A stretch of DNA of 64,000 nt from Oscillospiraceae bacterium (GTDB lineage: Bacteria; Bacillota; Clostridia; Monoglobales; WRAG01). How positions within the stretch are numbered: position 1 is the stretch's first letter; every line of letters begins with the position of its first letter. Below, piece by piece: positions 1-7,955 of the stretch. The stretch is from NCBI GenBank assembly GCA_009780345.1, contig WRAG01000006.1:1-64000 (forward strand), given 5' to 3'. The notes under the pieces were generated by a model. That model searched no databases and had not been told where the DNA came from. It saw only the letters and a list, made by a program, of their open reading frames with translations. The position numbers and the translations under genes are program-made.

Positions 1-490
1 ACAGTAGGTTTCAACCAATCAAACTTCGTCAAAAGGCGACTTGTTTTCTTGGGAAACCCTTAAGGACGAACCGTTCGCGAAATCAAGATTTCGACGGTTC
101 AGCCACAAACCCCGAAAAACTTTAAAAAGTTTTATCAAACTTGCGGCGCAAACGCGCTATGGCGCTATCGTAAACGCGCCGCTAGAATAGTGCAAACATC
201 TACGTATCAATTCAATGACTACGGCGGCAAAAGCCGCAATCTTTAGTGAAAATTCGTACCGCGCCTAAAAGCGCGAGATGTCATTTGGCTAGGGTGCGTT
301 GATTGCACTAAGTATCGCCCGCGGTTCCGCCAAACGGGGCACCCGCGCGTTTTTTGCGTGGGTCGTGGCGGGGAGGGCGACGGTTTTGGTCAAACTTTTG
401 GCGCGCAAAAGTTTGCTGGATTGTCAAGGACTGGTCCTTGACGCGCCGCGCGCGCCCGCGCAACGCCTGCCGCCGTAGCGGCAAAAATGC
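1..490. repeat. interspersed palindrome-mosaic repeat, copy 1
   Basis: There is no credible gene here; the 67-aa ORF on the minus strand is an artefact of GC-rich hairpins. The stretch is a chain of palindromic modules. One has arms GAACCGT/ACGGTTC around CGAAATC/GATTTCG (about 70-105). Another is the GCGGCGC...GCGCCGC hairpin containing ACGCGCTATGGCGCTAT (about 144-191). Others are GGCAAAAGCC (about 222) and a TCAAGGAC/GTCCTTGA dyad (about 424-441). The same modules recur, in either orientation, at 27.7-28.2, 36.9-37.4 and 39.5-40.4 kb and inside the 5' end of the recombinase gene near 53.8 kb. Confidence 0.8.
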
Positions 491-491
491 C

Positions 492-2249
492 CTAATCAGG
501 CAAATTGACACAAATTCCTAACTCTTCAAGTTGCTTCATATCCACCGTTCCGGGCGCGTCGGTCATAAGCTCCGCCGCGGTTTGCACTTTCGGGAACGCG
601 ATAACGTCGCGGATACTCTCGCTGTTCGTCATAAGCATTACCAATCTATCCAGTCCATACGCCATTCCGCCGTGGGGAGGAACGCCGTACTTGAACGCTT
701 CCAACAAAAATCCGAATTTCTCGTTTGCTTCCTCTTTCGACAAGCCAAGCACTTCGAACATCTTACTTTGCAGCTCGGAATTGAAAATTCGAATACTTCC
801 GCCGCCGATTTCGCTTCCGTTCAGCACAATATCATACGCTTTCGCACGCGCATCTTGCGGCGCAGAATCAAGCAGGTCAATATCTTCGTCCATCGGCGAT
901 GTAAACGGGTGATGTTTCGCGACATACCGCTCGTTTTCCTCGTCAAATTCAAGCAACGGAAATTCCGTCACCCAAAGGAAATTATACTTAGATTTATCAA
1001 TCAAATCGTACCTTTTCGCAACCTCGAGCCGCAGACTTCCAAGCGCGTCGTACACAATCTCGTTTTTATCGGCGATAATTAGAATCGCGTCGCCCGCCGT
1101 CGCCTCGGTTTTCGCCAAAATTCCGGCAATTTCGTCCTCACTTAGGAATTTCGTGATTTGCGAGCGCAGGTTGTCGTCTTCTTCGACAACAATCCATGCC
1201 ATTCCTTTGGCGCGATAGGTTTTCACGTACTCTGTCAAGTCGTCCAGCACTTTCCGTCCCATTTGCGAGCCAAACCCTTTCGCGACAATCGCGCGAACGC
1301 TTCCGCCGGCGTTAATCGCGCCGCTGAATACCTTGAATTCAGCGTTTGCCAAAACGTCCGACAGATCAACAAACTCCATGCCGAATCGCGTGTCCGGCTT
1401 GTCCGAACCAAATCTGTCCATCGCCTCGCTGTACGGCAACCGCAAAAACGGCGTCTGCACTTCGACGCCCAAAATCTCGCCGAATAGTAGTTTTAGATAC
1501 TTCTCGTTCAATTCCATAACCGTGTCGATGTCGACGAACGACATTTCCAAGTCGATTTGGGTAAATTCCGGCTGCCTGTCCGCGCGCAAATCTTCGTCGC
1601 GGAAGCATTTTACGATTTGCATATACCGATCAAACCCCGATACCATAAGCAGTTGCTTGTACAGTTGCGGCGACTGCGGCAGGGCGTAAAAATGCCCTTT
1701 ATGTACGCGGCTTGGCACGATATAGTCCCGCGCGCCCTCCGGCGTTGACTTTATCAACATCGGCGTTTCGATTTCCAAAAATCCGTTTTGGTCGAAATAA
1801 TCGCGGGTGAATTTCGCGACCTTATGCCGCATAATTATCTTCTCTTGCATATCCGGGCGGCGCAGGTCGAGATAGCGATATTTCAAGCGCAGCGCCTCGT
1901 TTGTATCAACGTTTTCCTCTATGTAAAACGGCGTAGTTTCCGCCTCCGACAAAATTTTCAACCCTGTTACGAACACCTCGATGGTTCCTGTTTTAATCTC
2001 GGCGTTGACATTGCTCCGCTCGCGCACTTCGCCCGTAATTTCAATAACATACTCGGTTTTCAGCGTTTCGGCAAGCTCGAACACCACTTTATCCGACTGA
2101 TCGTCGAACACGAGTTGAATAATCCCCGTTCTATCCCGCAATTGCGCGAAAATCAAGCCGCCCAATCTCCGATTCTTCGCAACCCAGCCGTTAAGCGTGA
2201 CCACTCCGTCGTTTATCGTAACCTCGCCGCACATATGTGTTCTATTCAT
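492..2249 (-). CDS. aspS: aspartyl-tRNA synthetase
   Basis: This enzyme charges tRNA(Asp), possibly also tRNA(Asn) in organisms lacking AsnRS, in the cytoplasm. The 585-residue length and order fit bacterial AspRS: an N-terminal OB-fold anticodon-binding domain (about 1-105), the class II core starting around RYLDLRRP, motif 2 around FRDEDLRADRQPEFTQ, a bacterial GAD insertion beginning near GSDKPDTRFGMEF, and motif 3 GMAYGLDRLVML near the C-terminus. The ATG at 2249 gives the usual N-terminus (MNRTHMCGEV). It overlaps the end of hisS by 8 bases, so the two synthetases are translationally coupled, an order common in Firmicutes. Confidence 0.97.
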   Translation of the reverse strand: MNRTHMCGEVTINDGVVTLNGWVAKNRRLGGLIFAQLRDRTGIIQLVFDDQSDKVVFELAETLKTEYVIEITGEVRERSNVNAEIKTGTIEVFVTGLKILSEAETTPFYIEENVDTNEALRLKYRYLDLRRPDMQEKIIMRHKVAKFTRDYFDQNGFLEIETPMLIKSTPEGARDYIVPSRVHKGHFYALPQSPQLYKQLLMVSGFDRYMQIVKCFRDEDLRADRQPEFTQIDLEMSFVDIDTVMELNEKYLKLLFGEILGVEVQTPFLRLPYSEAMDRFGSDKPDTRFGMEFVDLSDVLANAEFKVFSGAINAGGSVRAIVAKGFGSQMGRKVLDDLTEYVKTYRAKGMAWIVVEEDDNLRSQITKFLSEDEIAGILAKTEATAGDAILIIADKNEIVYDALGSLRLEVAKRYDLIDKSKYNFLWVTEFPLLEFDEENERYVAKHHPFTSPMDEDIDLLDSAPQDARAKAYDIVLNGSEIGGGSIRIFNSELQSKMFEVLGLSKEEANEKFGFLLEAFKYGVPPHGGMAYGLDRLVMLMTNSESIRDVIAFPKVQTAAELMTDAPGTVDMKQLEELGICVNLPD

Positions 2250-3522
2250 TGAAAAACGTCCCCCAATCGCTCGTATTAACTAACTCAGCTATTAATACAT
2301 CTTCTTTTGTTTCACCAGTTTGCATATTTTTAAGATTAACTATGTGTTTCACCCTTTTATCTTCTCCCAATTCATCATCGCCCAAAACAACCGAATATTT
2401 CGCGCCGATTTTGTCGGCGTACTTCATTTGCGCCTTCACACTGCGGCCTAGTAGGTCGATTTGCACAGATTTGCCGCTTTGCCGCAAGGTATACGCCAAC
2501 TTTTCCGCCGCTTGCAAAGCCACATCGCCGATGGTCGTAATAAACAAGTCACAACCGTTGGTTTCAGCTTCCTGCTGTTGTCCTAATATTCGAACAAGCC
2601 GCTCTAAGCCCATTGCGAAGCCGATTGCGGGCGTTTCACTTCCACCGAGGGTAGTGACCAATCCGTCATACCGCCCGCCACCGCACAGCGCGGATTGCGC
2701 GCCAAGCGCGTTGCTTGTCAACTCAAACACCGTTTTGGTGTAGTAATCCAGCCCGCGCACGATGTTTGGGTCGATATTATAGGTTATGGACAAGTTATCA
2801 AGCCCACTTTTCACCGAAGAAAAGTGCGTTTCGCAACTCTCGCACAAGTGATCCGACACTTTCGGCGCGCCTTGCGCAATTTCGCCGCACACGGGCGATT
2901 TGCAGTCGATAATCCGCATAGGATTTTTCTCAAGCCGCCCCAAACAAGTTTCGCACAGCTTGTCCTTTCGCGCCTCGAAGTGCGCGCGCAATTTCTCGTT
3001 ATAACTCGGGCGGCAATCGGGGCAGCCGATGCTGTTAATATTTAGTTCAACCCCGCTCACGCCAAGTCTTTCCAGCAAATTCACCGCCAGCGATATAACT
3101 TCAACGTCTACCGTCGCGCGCGCGGCGCCGAACACTTCTACGCCGAATTGATGAAACTCGCGCAAGCGCCCCGCCTGCGGCTTCTCATAGCGATAGCAGG
3201 GAATGATATAGTACAATTTCGTCGGTTGCGGATTCGCGTAAAGCGAATTCTCCAAAAACGCGCGAACAACCGACGCCGTTCCCTCGGGACGCAACGTCAT
3301 ACTGCGCTCGCCTTTGTCCAAAAAGGTGTACATCTCCTTTTGCACAACATCGGTAGTGTCGCCGACGCCGCGCTCAAAAAGCTCGGTCGCCTCAAACGTA
3401 GGCGTGCGAATTTCGCCGTACCCGAAGTTTTCGCAAACTTCATGTATGGTGTTCTCAATCTTGCGCCAAAGCGCCGAATCCTTTGGCAGTATATCTTCCG
3501 TCCCTCGTGGCTTATTAATCAA
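2242..3522 (-). CDS. hisS: histidyl-tRNA synthetase
   Basis: This enzyme charges tRNA(His) with ATP and histidine. The 426-aa class II synthetase shows the typical start INKPRGTEDILP, RPEGTASVVRAF, the motif 2 region RYEKPQAGRLREFHQFG, the histidine-specific segment GLDYYTKTVFE, and a C-terminal anticodon-binding domain from about residue 325. The start is TTG, placed 9 bases after AAGGAG; a nearby ATG is out of frame and stops at once. The gene is first of a hisS-aspS pair. The mid-protein cysteines (CPDCRP, CETC, CESCETH) lie in the insertion domain seen in many bacterial HisRS. Confidence 0.97.
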   Translation of the reverse strand: MINKPRGTEDILPKDSALWRKIENTIHEVCENFGYGEIRTPTFEATELFERGVGDTTDVVQKEMYTFLDKGERSMTLRPEGTASVVRAFLENSLYANPQPTKLYYIIPCYRYEKPQAGRLREFHQFGVEVFGAARATVDVEVISLAVNLLERLGVSGVELNINSIGCPDCRPSYNEKLRAHFEARKDKLCETCLGRLEKNPMRIIDCKSPVCGEIAQGAPKVSDHLCESCETHFSSVKSGLDNLSITYNIDPNIVRGLDYYTKTVFELTSNALGAQSALCGGGRYDGLVTTLGGSETPAIGFAMGLERLVRILGQQQEAETNGCDLFITTIGDVALQAAEKLAYTLRQSGKSVQIDLLGRSVKAQMKYADKIGAKYSVVLGDDELGEDKRVKHIVNLKNMQTGETKEDVLIAELVNTSDWGTFFNE

Positions 3523-3602
3523 ATTGCATATCTCCTTTTAAATTGGATTTTCACGATATTTTGTATCGTGAAAATCTCACAATCATTGTCAATTGTCAAT
3601 TG

Positions 3603-4367
3603 TCAATTATCCATTGTCAATTGGTTCCTCAACGTTCCGATTCCCTCGATATAAATCTCAATAACATCGCCGACTTTCATCTCGCCAATACCGGACGGAG
3701 TGCCCGTCGCGATTACGTCGCCCGGTTCAAGCGTCATGATTTTCGACGCCGCGCTTACCAAAAATTCGATTTTATGTATTAACTGCGCAGTTGTGCTATC
3801 TTGCCTCACTTCGCCGTTTAATATTGCGCGAATTGCCGTATTGCTCGGATCAAACTCGTCCGAAATGATCGGCCCGATTGGGCAGAACGTGTCAAACGAC
3901 TTCGCGCGCGCCCACTGTCCGTCAATTTTCTGCAAATCCCGCGCGGTTACGTCGTTTAGGCAAGTATATCCTAAAATATAATCCCGCGCGTCCGATTCCT
4001 CGATATTCTTCGCACTCTTGCCGATTACAACGGCAAGCTCCGCCTCGTAATCAACCTGCGACGAATAATGCCGCGGATAAACGATATTATCGCCAGGGCC
4101 GATAACGCTTGTTTGCGCTTTTAGAAAGAACACGGGAAATTCCGTCGTTTTCATGCCTAACTCCACCGCGTGATCGGCATAGTTAAGCCCCACCGCGATA
4201 ACTTTACTCGGAACGCACGGCGCAAGCAGCTTCGCGTCGTCAAGCGGAATGAAGATATCGGTTTTCGTGTGCGCCGCAAATATATCGCCGTCGATTAAGT
4301 TGATTTTATCGCCGTCGATATAGCCGTATGTCGGCTTGCCGCCGTAATCAATCCTCGCGATTTTCAT
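3603..4367 (-). CDS. fumarylacetoacetate hydrolase-fold protein
   Basis: This 254-aa protein belongs to the FAH superfamily, which are Mg2+-dependent enzymes cleaving or decarboxylating acylpyruvates and related 2-keto acids in the cytoplasm. Family signatures are visible in order: VGLNYADHAVELG, the metal-binding acid cluster DYEAELAVVIG, GYTCLNDVTARDLQ, KSFDTFCPIGP and GDVIATGTPSGIG. The length fits the short single-domain group. The ATG follows AAGGAGCAAAAAA. The exact substrate cannot be read from the sequence; oxaloacetate decarboxylase or acylpyruvase activity is possible. Just downstream, AT-rich direct repeats of the type ATTGTCAATTGTCAATT lie between it and hisS. Confidence 0.85.
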   Translation of the reverse strand: MKIARIDYGGKPTYGYIDGDKINLIDGDIFAAHTKTDIFIPLDDAKLLAPCVPSKVIAVGLNYADHAVELGMKTTEFPVFFLKAQTSVIGPGDNIVYPRHYSSQVDYEAELAVVIGKSAKNIEESDARDYILGYTCLNDVTARDLQKIDGQWARAKSFDTFCPIGPIISDEFDPSNTAIRAILNGEVRQDSTTAQLIHKIEFLVSAASKIMTLEPGDVIATGTPSGIGEMKVGDVIEIYIEGIGTLRNQLTMDN

Positions 4368-4474
4368 TTTTTTGCTCCTTCAGTCGCAAAAACGCAGTCC
4401 GTCATTAGAGTCCGCCGAGCCGGCGACCGGGACGTTTCCCGGACCCTCATTAAACAGAAATCCGTTTTGCGGAT

Positions 4475-5083
4475 TTAATGCGTTTCCATTGCCTCCGTGT
4501 AAATCTCGTCGATAAACGATTGAAGTTCTTCCTTACCTGTCCGCTTTTCGGCGGAAAAAGGAATCAAAATCGAATCGCCGTCCAATTTCAGCGTATCGCG
4601 TATCAGCGCAAGCTGACCCTCCACCTGCGCTTTCTTGATTTTATCAAGTTTGGTCGCAATCACGACGGGAACATATCCGCAATGCCGCACCCAATCCATC
4701 ATTGCGCAATCGTCCACCGACGGCTTGTGCCGAATGTCCACCAATTGGAAAATTCGAAGCAAATTTTCGCGTTTCGCGAGATATTCCTCAATCATTTTGC
4801 CCCATTTTTCCTTTTCAACTTTGGAAACCTTGGCGTAACCGTATCCCGGCAAGTCCACAAAATTCAACTTATCGTCGATGTTGTAGAAATTCACGGTTGC
4901 GGTTTTCCCCGGCGTTCCGGAAGTTCGCGCAAGGTTTTTACGGCTCAGCAAACAGTTGATAAGCGAAGATTTCCCAACGTTCGACCGCCCGACAAACGCA
5001 ATCTCGGGCACATCGGTTTTTGGATAATCTCTCTCTTTCGTAACGGTTGTAATAATCTCTGCTTTTAAAAAATTAATATTCAT
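4475..5083 (-). CDS. engB: ribosome biogenesis GTPase EngB (YsxC/YihA)
   Basis: This is a small essential GTPase needed for late assembly of the 50S subunit. The 202 residues carry all G motifs: G1 GRSNVGKSS, G3 DLPGYG, G4 TKLDK and G5 SAEKRTGKEE. In many Firmicutes engB lies directly downstream of a lon gene; here lonB (also minus strand) is just upstream, matching that neighbourhood. The two are separated by about 200 bases that contain a repeat copy (5169-5290). Confidence 0.96.
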   Translation of the reverse strand: MNINFLKAEIITTVTKERDYPKTDVPEIAFVGRSNVGKSSLINCLLSRKNLARTSGTPGKTATVNFYNIDDKLNFVDLPGYGYAKVSKVEKEKWGKMIEEYLAKRENLLRIFQLVDIRHKPSVDDCAMMDWVRHCGYVPVVIATKLDKIKKAQVEGQLALIRDTLKLDGDSILIPFSAEKRTGKEELQSFIDEIYTEAMETH

Positions 5084-5168
5084 TTGGATATTATACCTTA
5101 CAGAATATACAATGTCAATAATTTATCCTAATTTGTTCCCCCTATGAGGGGGACGCAGGGGGTGGATA

Positions 5169-5290
5169 GGGCTCCCGAAAAATGAGAGCCATTGCTCGAT
5201 TTTTTTGGGAAAGAGGCGCAACCGCCCATAATGTGAGCTTTTGTCGCGTTTTCTGCGACAAAATGAGCAAAAAGGGCGAGTTGCGACGAC
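5169..5290. repeat. about 120-bp dispersed repeat, copy 1 (GGGCTCCC...GAGTTGCGACG)
   Basis: This segment starts GGGCTCCCGAAAAATG and ends GGGCGAGTTGCGACG. It shares most of its sequence, including TTTTTTGGGA and CGCCCATAA, with 52096-52215 on the opposite strand. It abuts the lonB stop codon; the other copy abuts the recombinase stop codon. One frame reads MRAIARFFWERGATAHN, and the other copy reads a similar MQALAEIFWDKGAKRP before a stop, so it may be a decayed or mobile ORF-like repeat. Confidence 0.7.
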
Positions 5291-5292
5291 TA

Positions 5293-6960
5293 TCAATAAT
5301 TTATCAATATTTCGTGATTGTCACGCTTATTTTGGCTTGCCGCAACCTTTTCGGCAACTCCGAAAACCATTCGCATAACTTCCGCAATGTCGGTTACCGC
5401 AACAACATCCACGCCCATATTTTCATATCTCTGCTGCCAATTATCTTGTGGAATAATCACGCGCCGCGCCCCGGCAAGTACTGCCGCGTCTATCTTTTCG
5501 CTTACGCCGCCAACGGCGCATATTTTGCCTTTAATCGAAATCTCGCCCGTCATCGCAAGATAATTATCTACCGGAATCTTCGTAATCGCCGAATAAACGG
5601 CGCACAAAATCGCGATTCCCGCCGACGGCCCGTCAACCGGCGCGGAATTCGGGAAATTTATGTGGATATTATAATCTTTCGGATTTATGCCGTACCGTTT
5701 TTGCAAAATCGTCAGCATATTATAAATGGACGACCGCACGAAGCTTTGTCCTTTCAGCTTCTGTCCACGGGCTGCAAGTTCTTGCTCGTCCACGATTCCC
5801 GTAACCGTCAAAGTGCCGCGTGTCGGAATCGTTTTCTCCGCCACCGCCTCGATATTCAGCACGGTTCCGACGCTTCCCGTCACCGCCAAGCCGTTCACAA
5901 CGCCGAAATTTTTGCCGTCGTTCAGCTTTGGTGCAAGCCGCGGCGAATGTTTGCCAGCCTTGAGTACGAACTCGATATCTTCGGCGCGTATTATGCTCGG
6001 CATACCGCTCGTCGCCGCCACACTTGCGGAAGTTTGCACAATATTAACCGCGTCCCGCCCGTTATGCGAATACTTCGCGACCAACGCGGCGTCCGTGTCG
6101 CTAATCACAAATCCGCCTTGGCGCGCGGCGTTTTTGGCAATCGTTTGGATTTCTGCCGTATGAAGGTTTCGGAAAAATATCTCAACACACCGTGAACGAA
6201 GCGCCGGCGGAATATCTTCGGGGTTTTTCGTCGTTGCGCCAACAAGACGAAAGTCGGCGGGCATCCCTTTTTGAAAAACATGATGAATATGCGGCGGGAT
6301 ACTCCGATCGCCGCCGGCGTAATACGCGCTTTCGAATGTCACTTTGCGATCTTCCAACACTTTGAGCAGCTTATTCATTTGCGTCGGATGAAGCTCGCCG
6401 ATTTCGTCGATAAAAAGCACGCCGCCATGGGCTTTGGTAACCATTCCCGGCTTGGGTTGCGGAACGCCCGCGCTGCCATACGCGCCCGCTCCCTGATAAA
6501 TCGGATCGTGAACCGAACCGATCAGCGGATCGGCGATTGATCGCTCGTCAAACCGCATAATTGTCGCGTCCGCCTCGATAAACTTCGCGTCACTTTTAAA
6601 TGGCGATTGCGCCGCCTTTTTGGCTTCTTCAAGTACTACGCGCGCCGCGGCGGTTTTGCCGACTCCCGGCGGGCCGTAAATCAGCACGTGCTGCGGATTC
6701 GGTCCGCAAAGCGCGGCGGTAAGCGCCTTTAAACCGTCCTCCTGCCCGATAATATCCGAAAATTCAGTCGGGCGCGTCTTCTCTGAAAGCGGAGCGGTCA
6801 ACTTAATCTCATTCAGCCGTTTAAGCTTGTCAAGTTCCCGCTTACTGTCACTTTCAATTGAATTTCTCGCCTGGTTTTTGTTGCGAAGCTGACCGAAAAA
6901 ATAAAGACCGACAATCACCGAAACCCCGAATTGCGCAAACATTAAAACAGTCATAACCAT
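5293..6960 (-). CDS. lonB: LonB-type ATP-dependent protease (sporulation Lon)
   Basis: This is a membrane-tethered Lon-family protease. An N-terminal hydrophobic segment (MTVLMFAQFGVSVIVGLYFF) is followed by an AAA+ domain with Walker A GPPGVGKTAAAR and Walker B VLFIDEIGEL, then a C-terminal Ser-Lys protease domain with the catalytic serine in DGPSAG and lysine in GGVSEKIDAA. It closely resembles Bacillus LonB through the LSEKTRP...GQEDG...CGPNPQHV stretch, and in Bacillus LonB is sporulation-associated. The ORF track starts upstream at a GTG too close to AGGAG; I prefer the ATG at 6960. Its stop codon touches a dispersed repeat. Confidence 0.92.
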   Translation of the reverse strand: MVMTVLMFAQFGVSVIVGLYFFGQLRNKNQARNSIESDSKRELDKLKRLNEIKLTAPLSEKTRPTEFSDIIGQEDGLKALTAALCGPNPQHVLIYGPPGVGKTAAARVVLEEAKKAAQSPFKSDAKFIEADATIMRFDERSIADPLIGSVHDPIYQGAGAYGSAGVPQPKPGMVTKAHGGVLFIDEIGELHPTQMNKLLKVLEDRKVTFESAYYAGGDRSIPPHIHHVFQKGMPADFRLVGATTKNPEDIPPALRSRCVEIFFRNLHTAEIQTIAKNAARQGGFVISDTDAALVAKYSHNGRDAVNIVQTSASVAATSGMPSIIRAEDIEFVLKAGKHSPRLAPKLNDGKNFGVVNGLAVTGSVGTVLNIEAVAEKTIPTRGTLTVTGIVDEQELAARGQKLKGQSFVRSSIYNMLTILQKRYGINPKDYNIHINFPNSAPVDGPSAGIAILCAVYSAITKIPVDNYLAMTGEISIKGKICAVGGVSEKIDAAVLAGARRVIIPQDNWQQRYENMGVDVVAVTDIAEVMRMVFGVAEKVAASQNKRDNHEILINY

Positions 6961-7017
6961 ATCGCCGCACACGCTCCTATCAATGTAATATTTTCCACAA
7001 CGATAGTTTTGCCAAAA

Positions 7018-7046
7018 AAAATAAACCGCAAACGCGGTTTATTTTC
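7018..7046. terminator. bidirectional terminator between merR and lonB
   Basis: The hairpin ATAAACCGC/GCGGTTTAT with an AAAC-type loop is flanked by A-rich and T-rich runs on both sides. On the minus strand it ends in a long T-run and would terminate the merR transcript. Confidence 0.7.
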
Positions 7047-7058
7047 TATTTGTAAGCA

Positions 7059-7784
7059 TTACGTTTCCTCTTTCGCAATCGTCTCAACGCAATAGCCTTT
7101 GTGCCCACACTCTGTGCAGGTAAGCCATCTTGCTTTCGTCGTTCCGCTTGTTCGCATAAGTTTGCTAAACGGCGGTTTAAACACAGCGTTGCACTCGGGA
7201 CAAATAAACGCCGCGTCTTTGAAGTAATGTTTCGCCAACAATATGCCAAGCAGCGTTTGAATCGGAAACCACACCACAAACGGAATCCACATTCCCTTGA
7301 CAATCCACAAAGCAATAAAAGCAAATTGCGGAATGGATAGAAAACACGCGGTAACGACCAACTTCCTAAACTTCTTACGTACTTTTTTATTATTTTCCAT
7401 GATGACACCTATGTCGCTGATTGAATTAACCGGAATGGCTTCCCTGTCGCCGATACTTTCCTTGATAAGTTTAATCGCTTCAACCTGCTCTTGCTTTTCC
7501 TTGATTTCACCGTCAAGTTGCTTTGTGTGTTCGTCAAGCAGCAAGTTCAAAACTTTCGCCGGTTTTTCGCTTTTTAAAATCCCTTGAATCGAATCAAGCG
7601 TAAGCCCCAACGTTCTCAGCATACAGATTAAACGCATTTGAACCAGATCATCGTCGGTGTACAGCCGTCTGCCGCCCTCGGTCAGTTCGCTCGGGTGCAA
7701 AATTCCTTTTGTATCGTAAAATTGCACGGTTCTGACCGACACGTTACACATTTTCGCCATTTCTCCGGTCGTATATTTTGACAT
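7059..7784 (-). CDS. MerR-family regulator with membrane segments and a zinc ribbon
   Basis: Residues 1-70 form a MerR winged helix (YTTGEMAKMCNVSVRTVQFYD, then GGRRLYTDDDL), followed by the usual coiled coil to about 125. The C-terminal half is unusual: two hydrophobic segments (about 140-160 VTACFLSIPQFAFIALWIV and 165-185) and a Cys4 zinc-ribbon-like domain (CPEC...CTECGHKG). The protein therefore looks like a DNA-binding regulator anchored in the membrane with a metal- or redox-sensing tail. Its own promoter has the 19-bp spacer typical of MerR targets, suggesting autoregulation. The inducer is unknown. Confidence 0.85.
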   Translation of the reverse strand: MSKYTTGEMAKMCNVSVRTVQFYDTKGILHPSELTEGGRRLYTDDDLVQMRLICMLRTLGLTLDSIQGILKSEKPAKVLNLLLDEHTKQLDGEIKEKQEQVEAIKLIKESIGDREAIPVNSISDIGVIMENNKKVRKKFRKLVVTACFLSIPQFAFIALWIVKGMWIPFVVWFPIQTLLGILLAKHYFKDAAFICPECNAVFKPPFSKLMRTSGTTKARWLTCTECGHKGYCVETIAKEET

Positions 7785-7807
7785 AGATTTTCACCTCCTC
7801 GTAATGC

Positions 7808-7838
7808 ACTTTACAGCATTACCTTACGTCGCAAGCAA
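7808..7838 (-). promoter_or_regulatory. MerR-type promoter with 19-bp spacer and operator dyad
   Basis: On the minus strand TTGCTT (-35) and TAAAGT (-10) are separated by 19 bp, as in MerR-activated promoters. A perfect dyad GTAATGC-8 nt-GCATTAC (7801-7822) overlaps the -10, and TTACGT half-sites occur on either side of the -35. The merR ATG follows a strong GAGGAGGTG. Confidence 0.65.
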
Positions 7839-7955
7839 TAGGTTACGTTAGGGGATTTTTCGAAAGTTGTCAAAATCTTTGATTTTGTTAACAACTTTCA
7901 TGAAGATTTTGTGGGTTTCAAAATCTTTATTCCCGTTTTTTTTTATTCGCAATTT

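Noticed and set aside
5182-6195. 337-aa plus-strand ORF
   Set aside because: It lies opposite lonB, which has clear AAA+ and protease motifs; the plus-strand protein has no family features.
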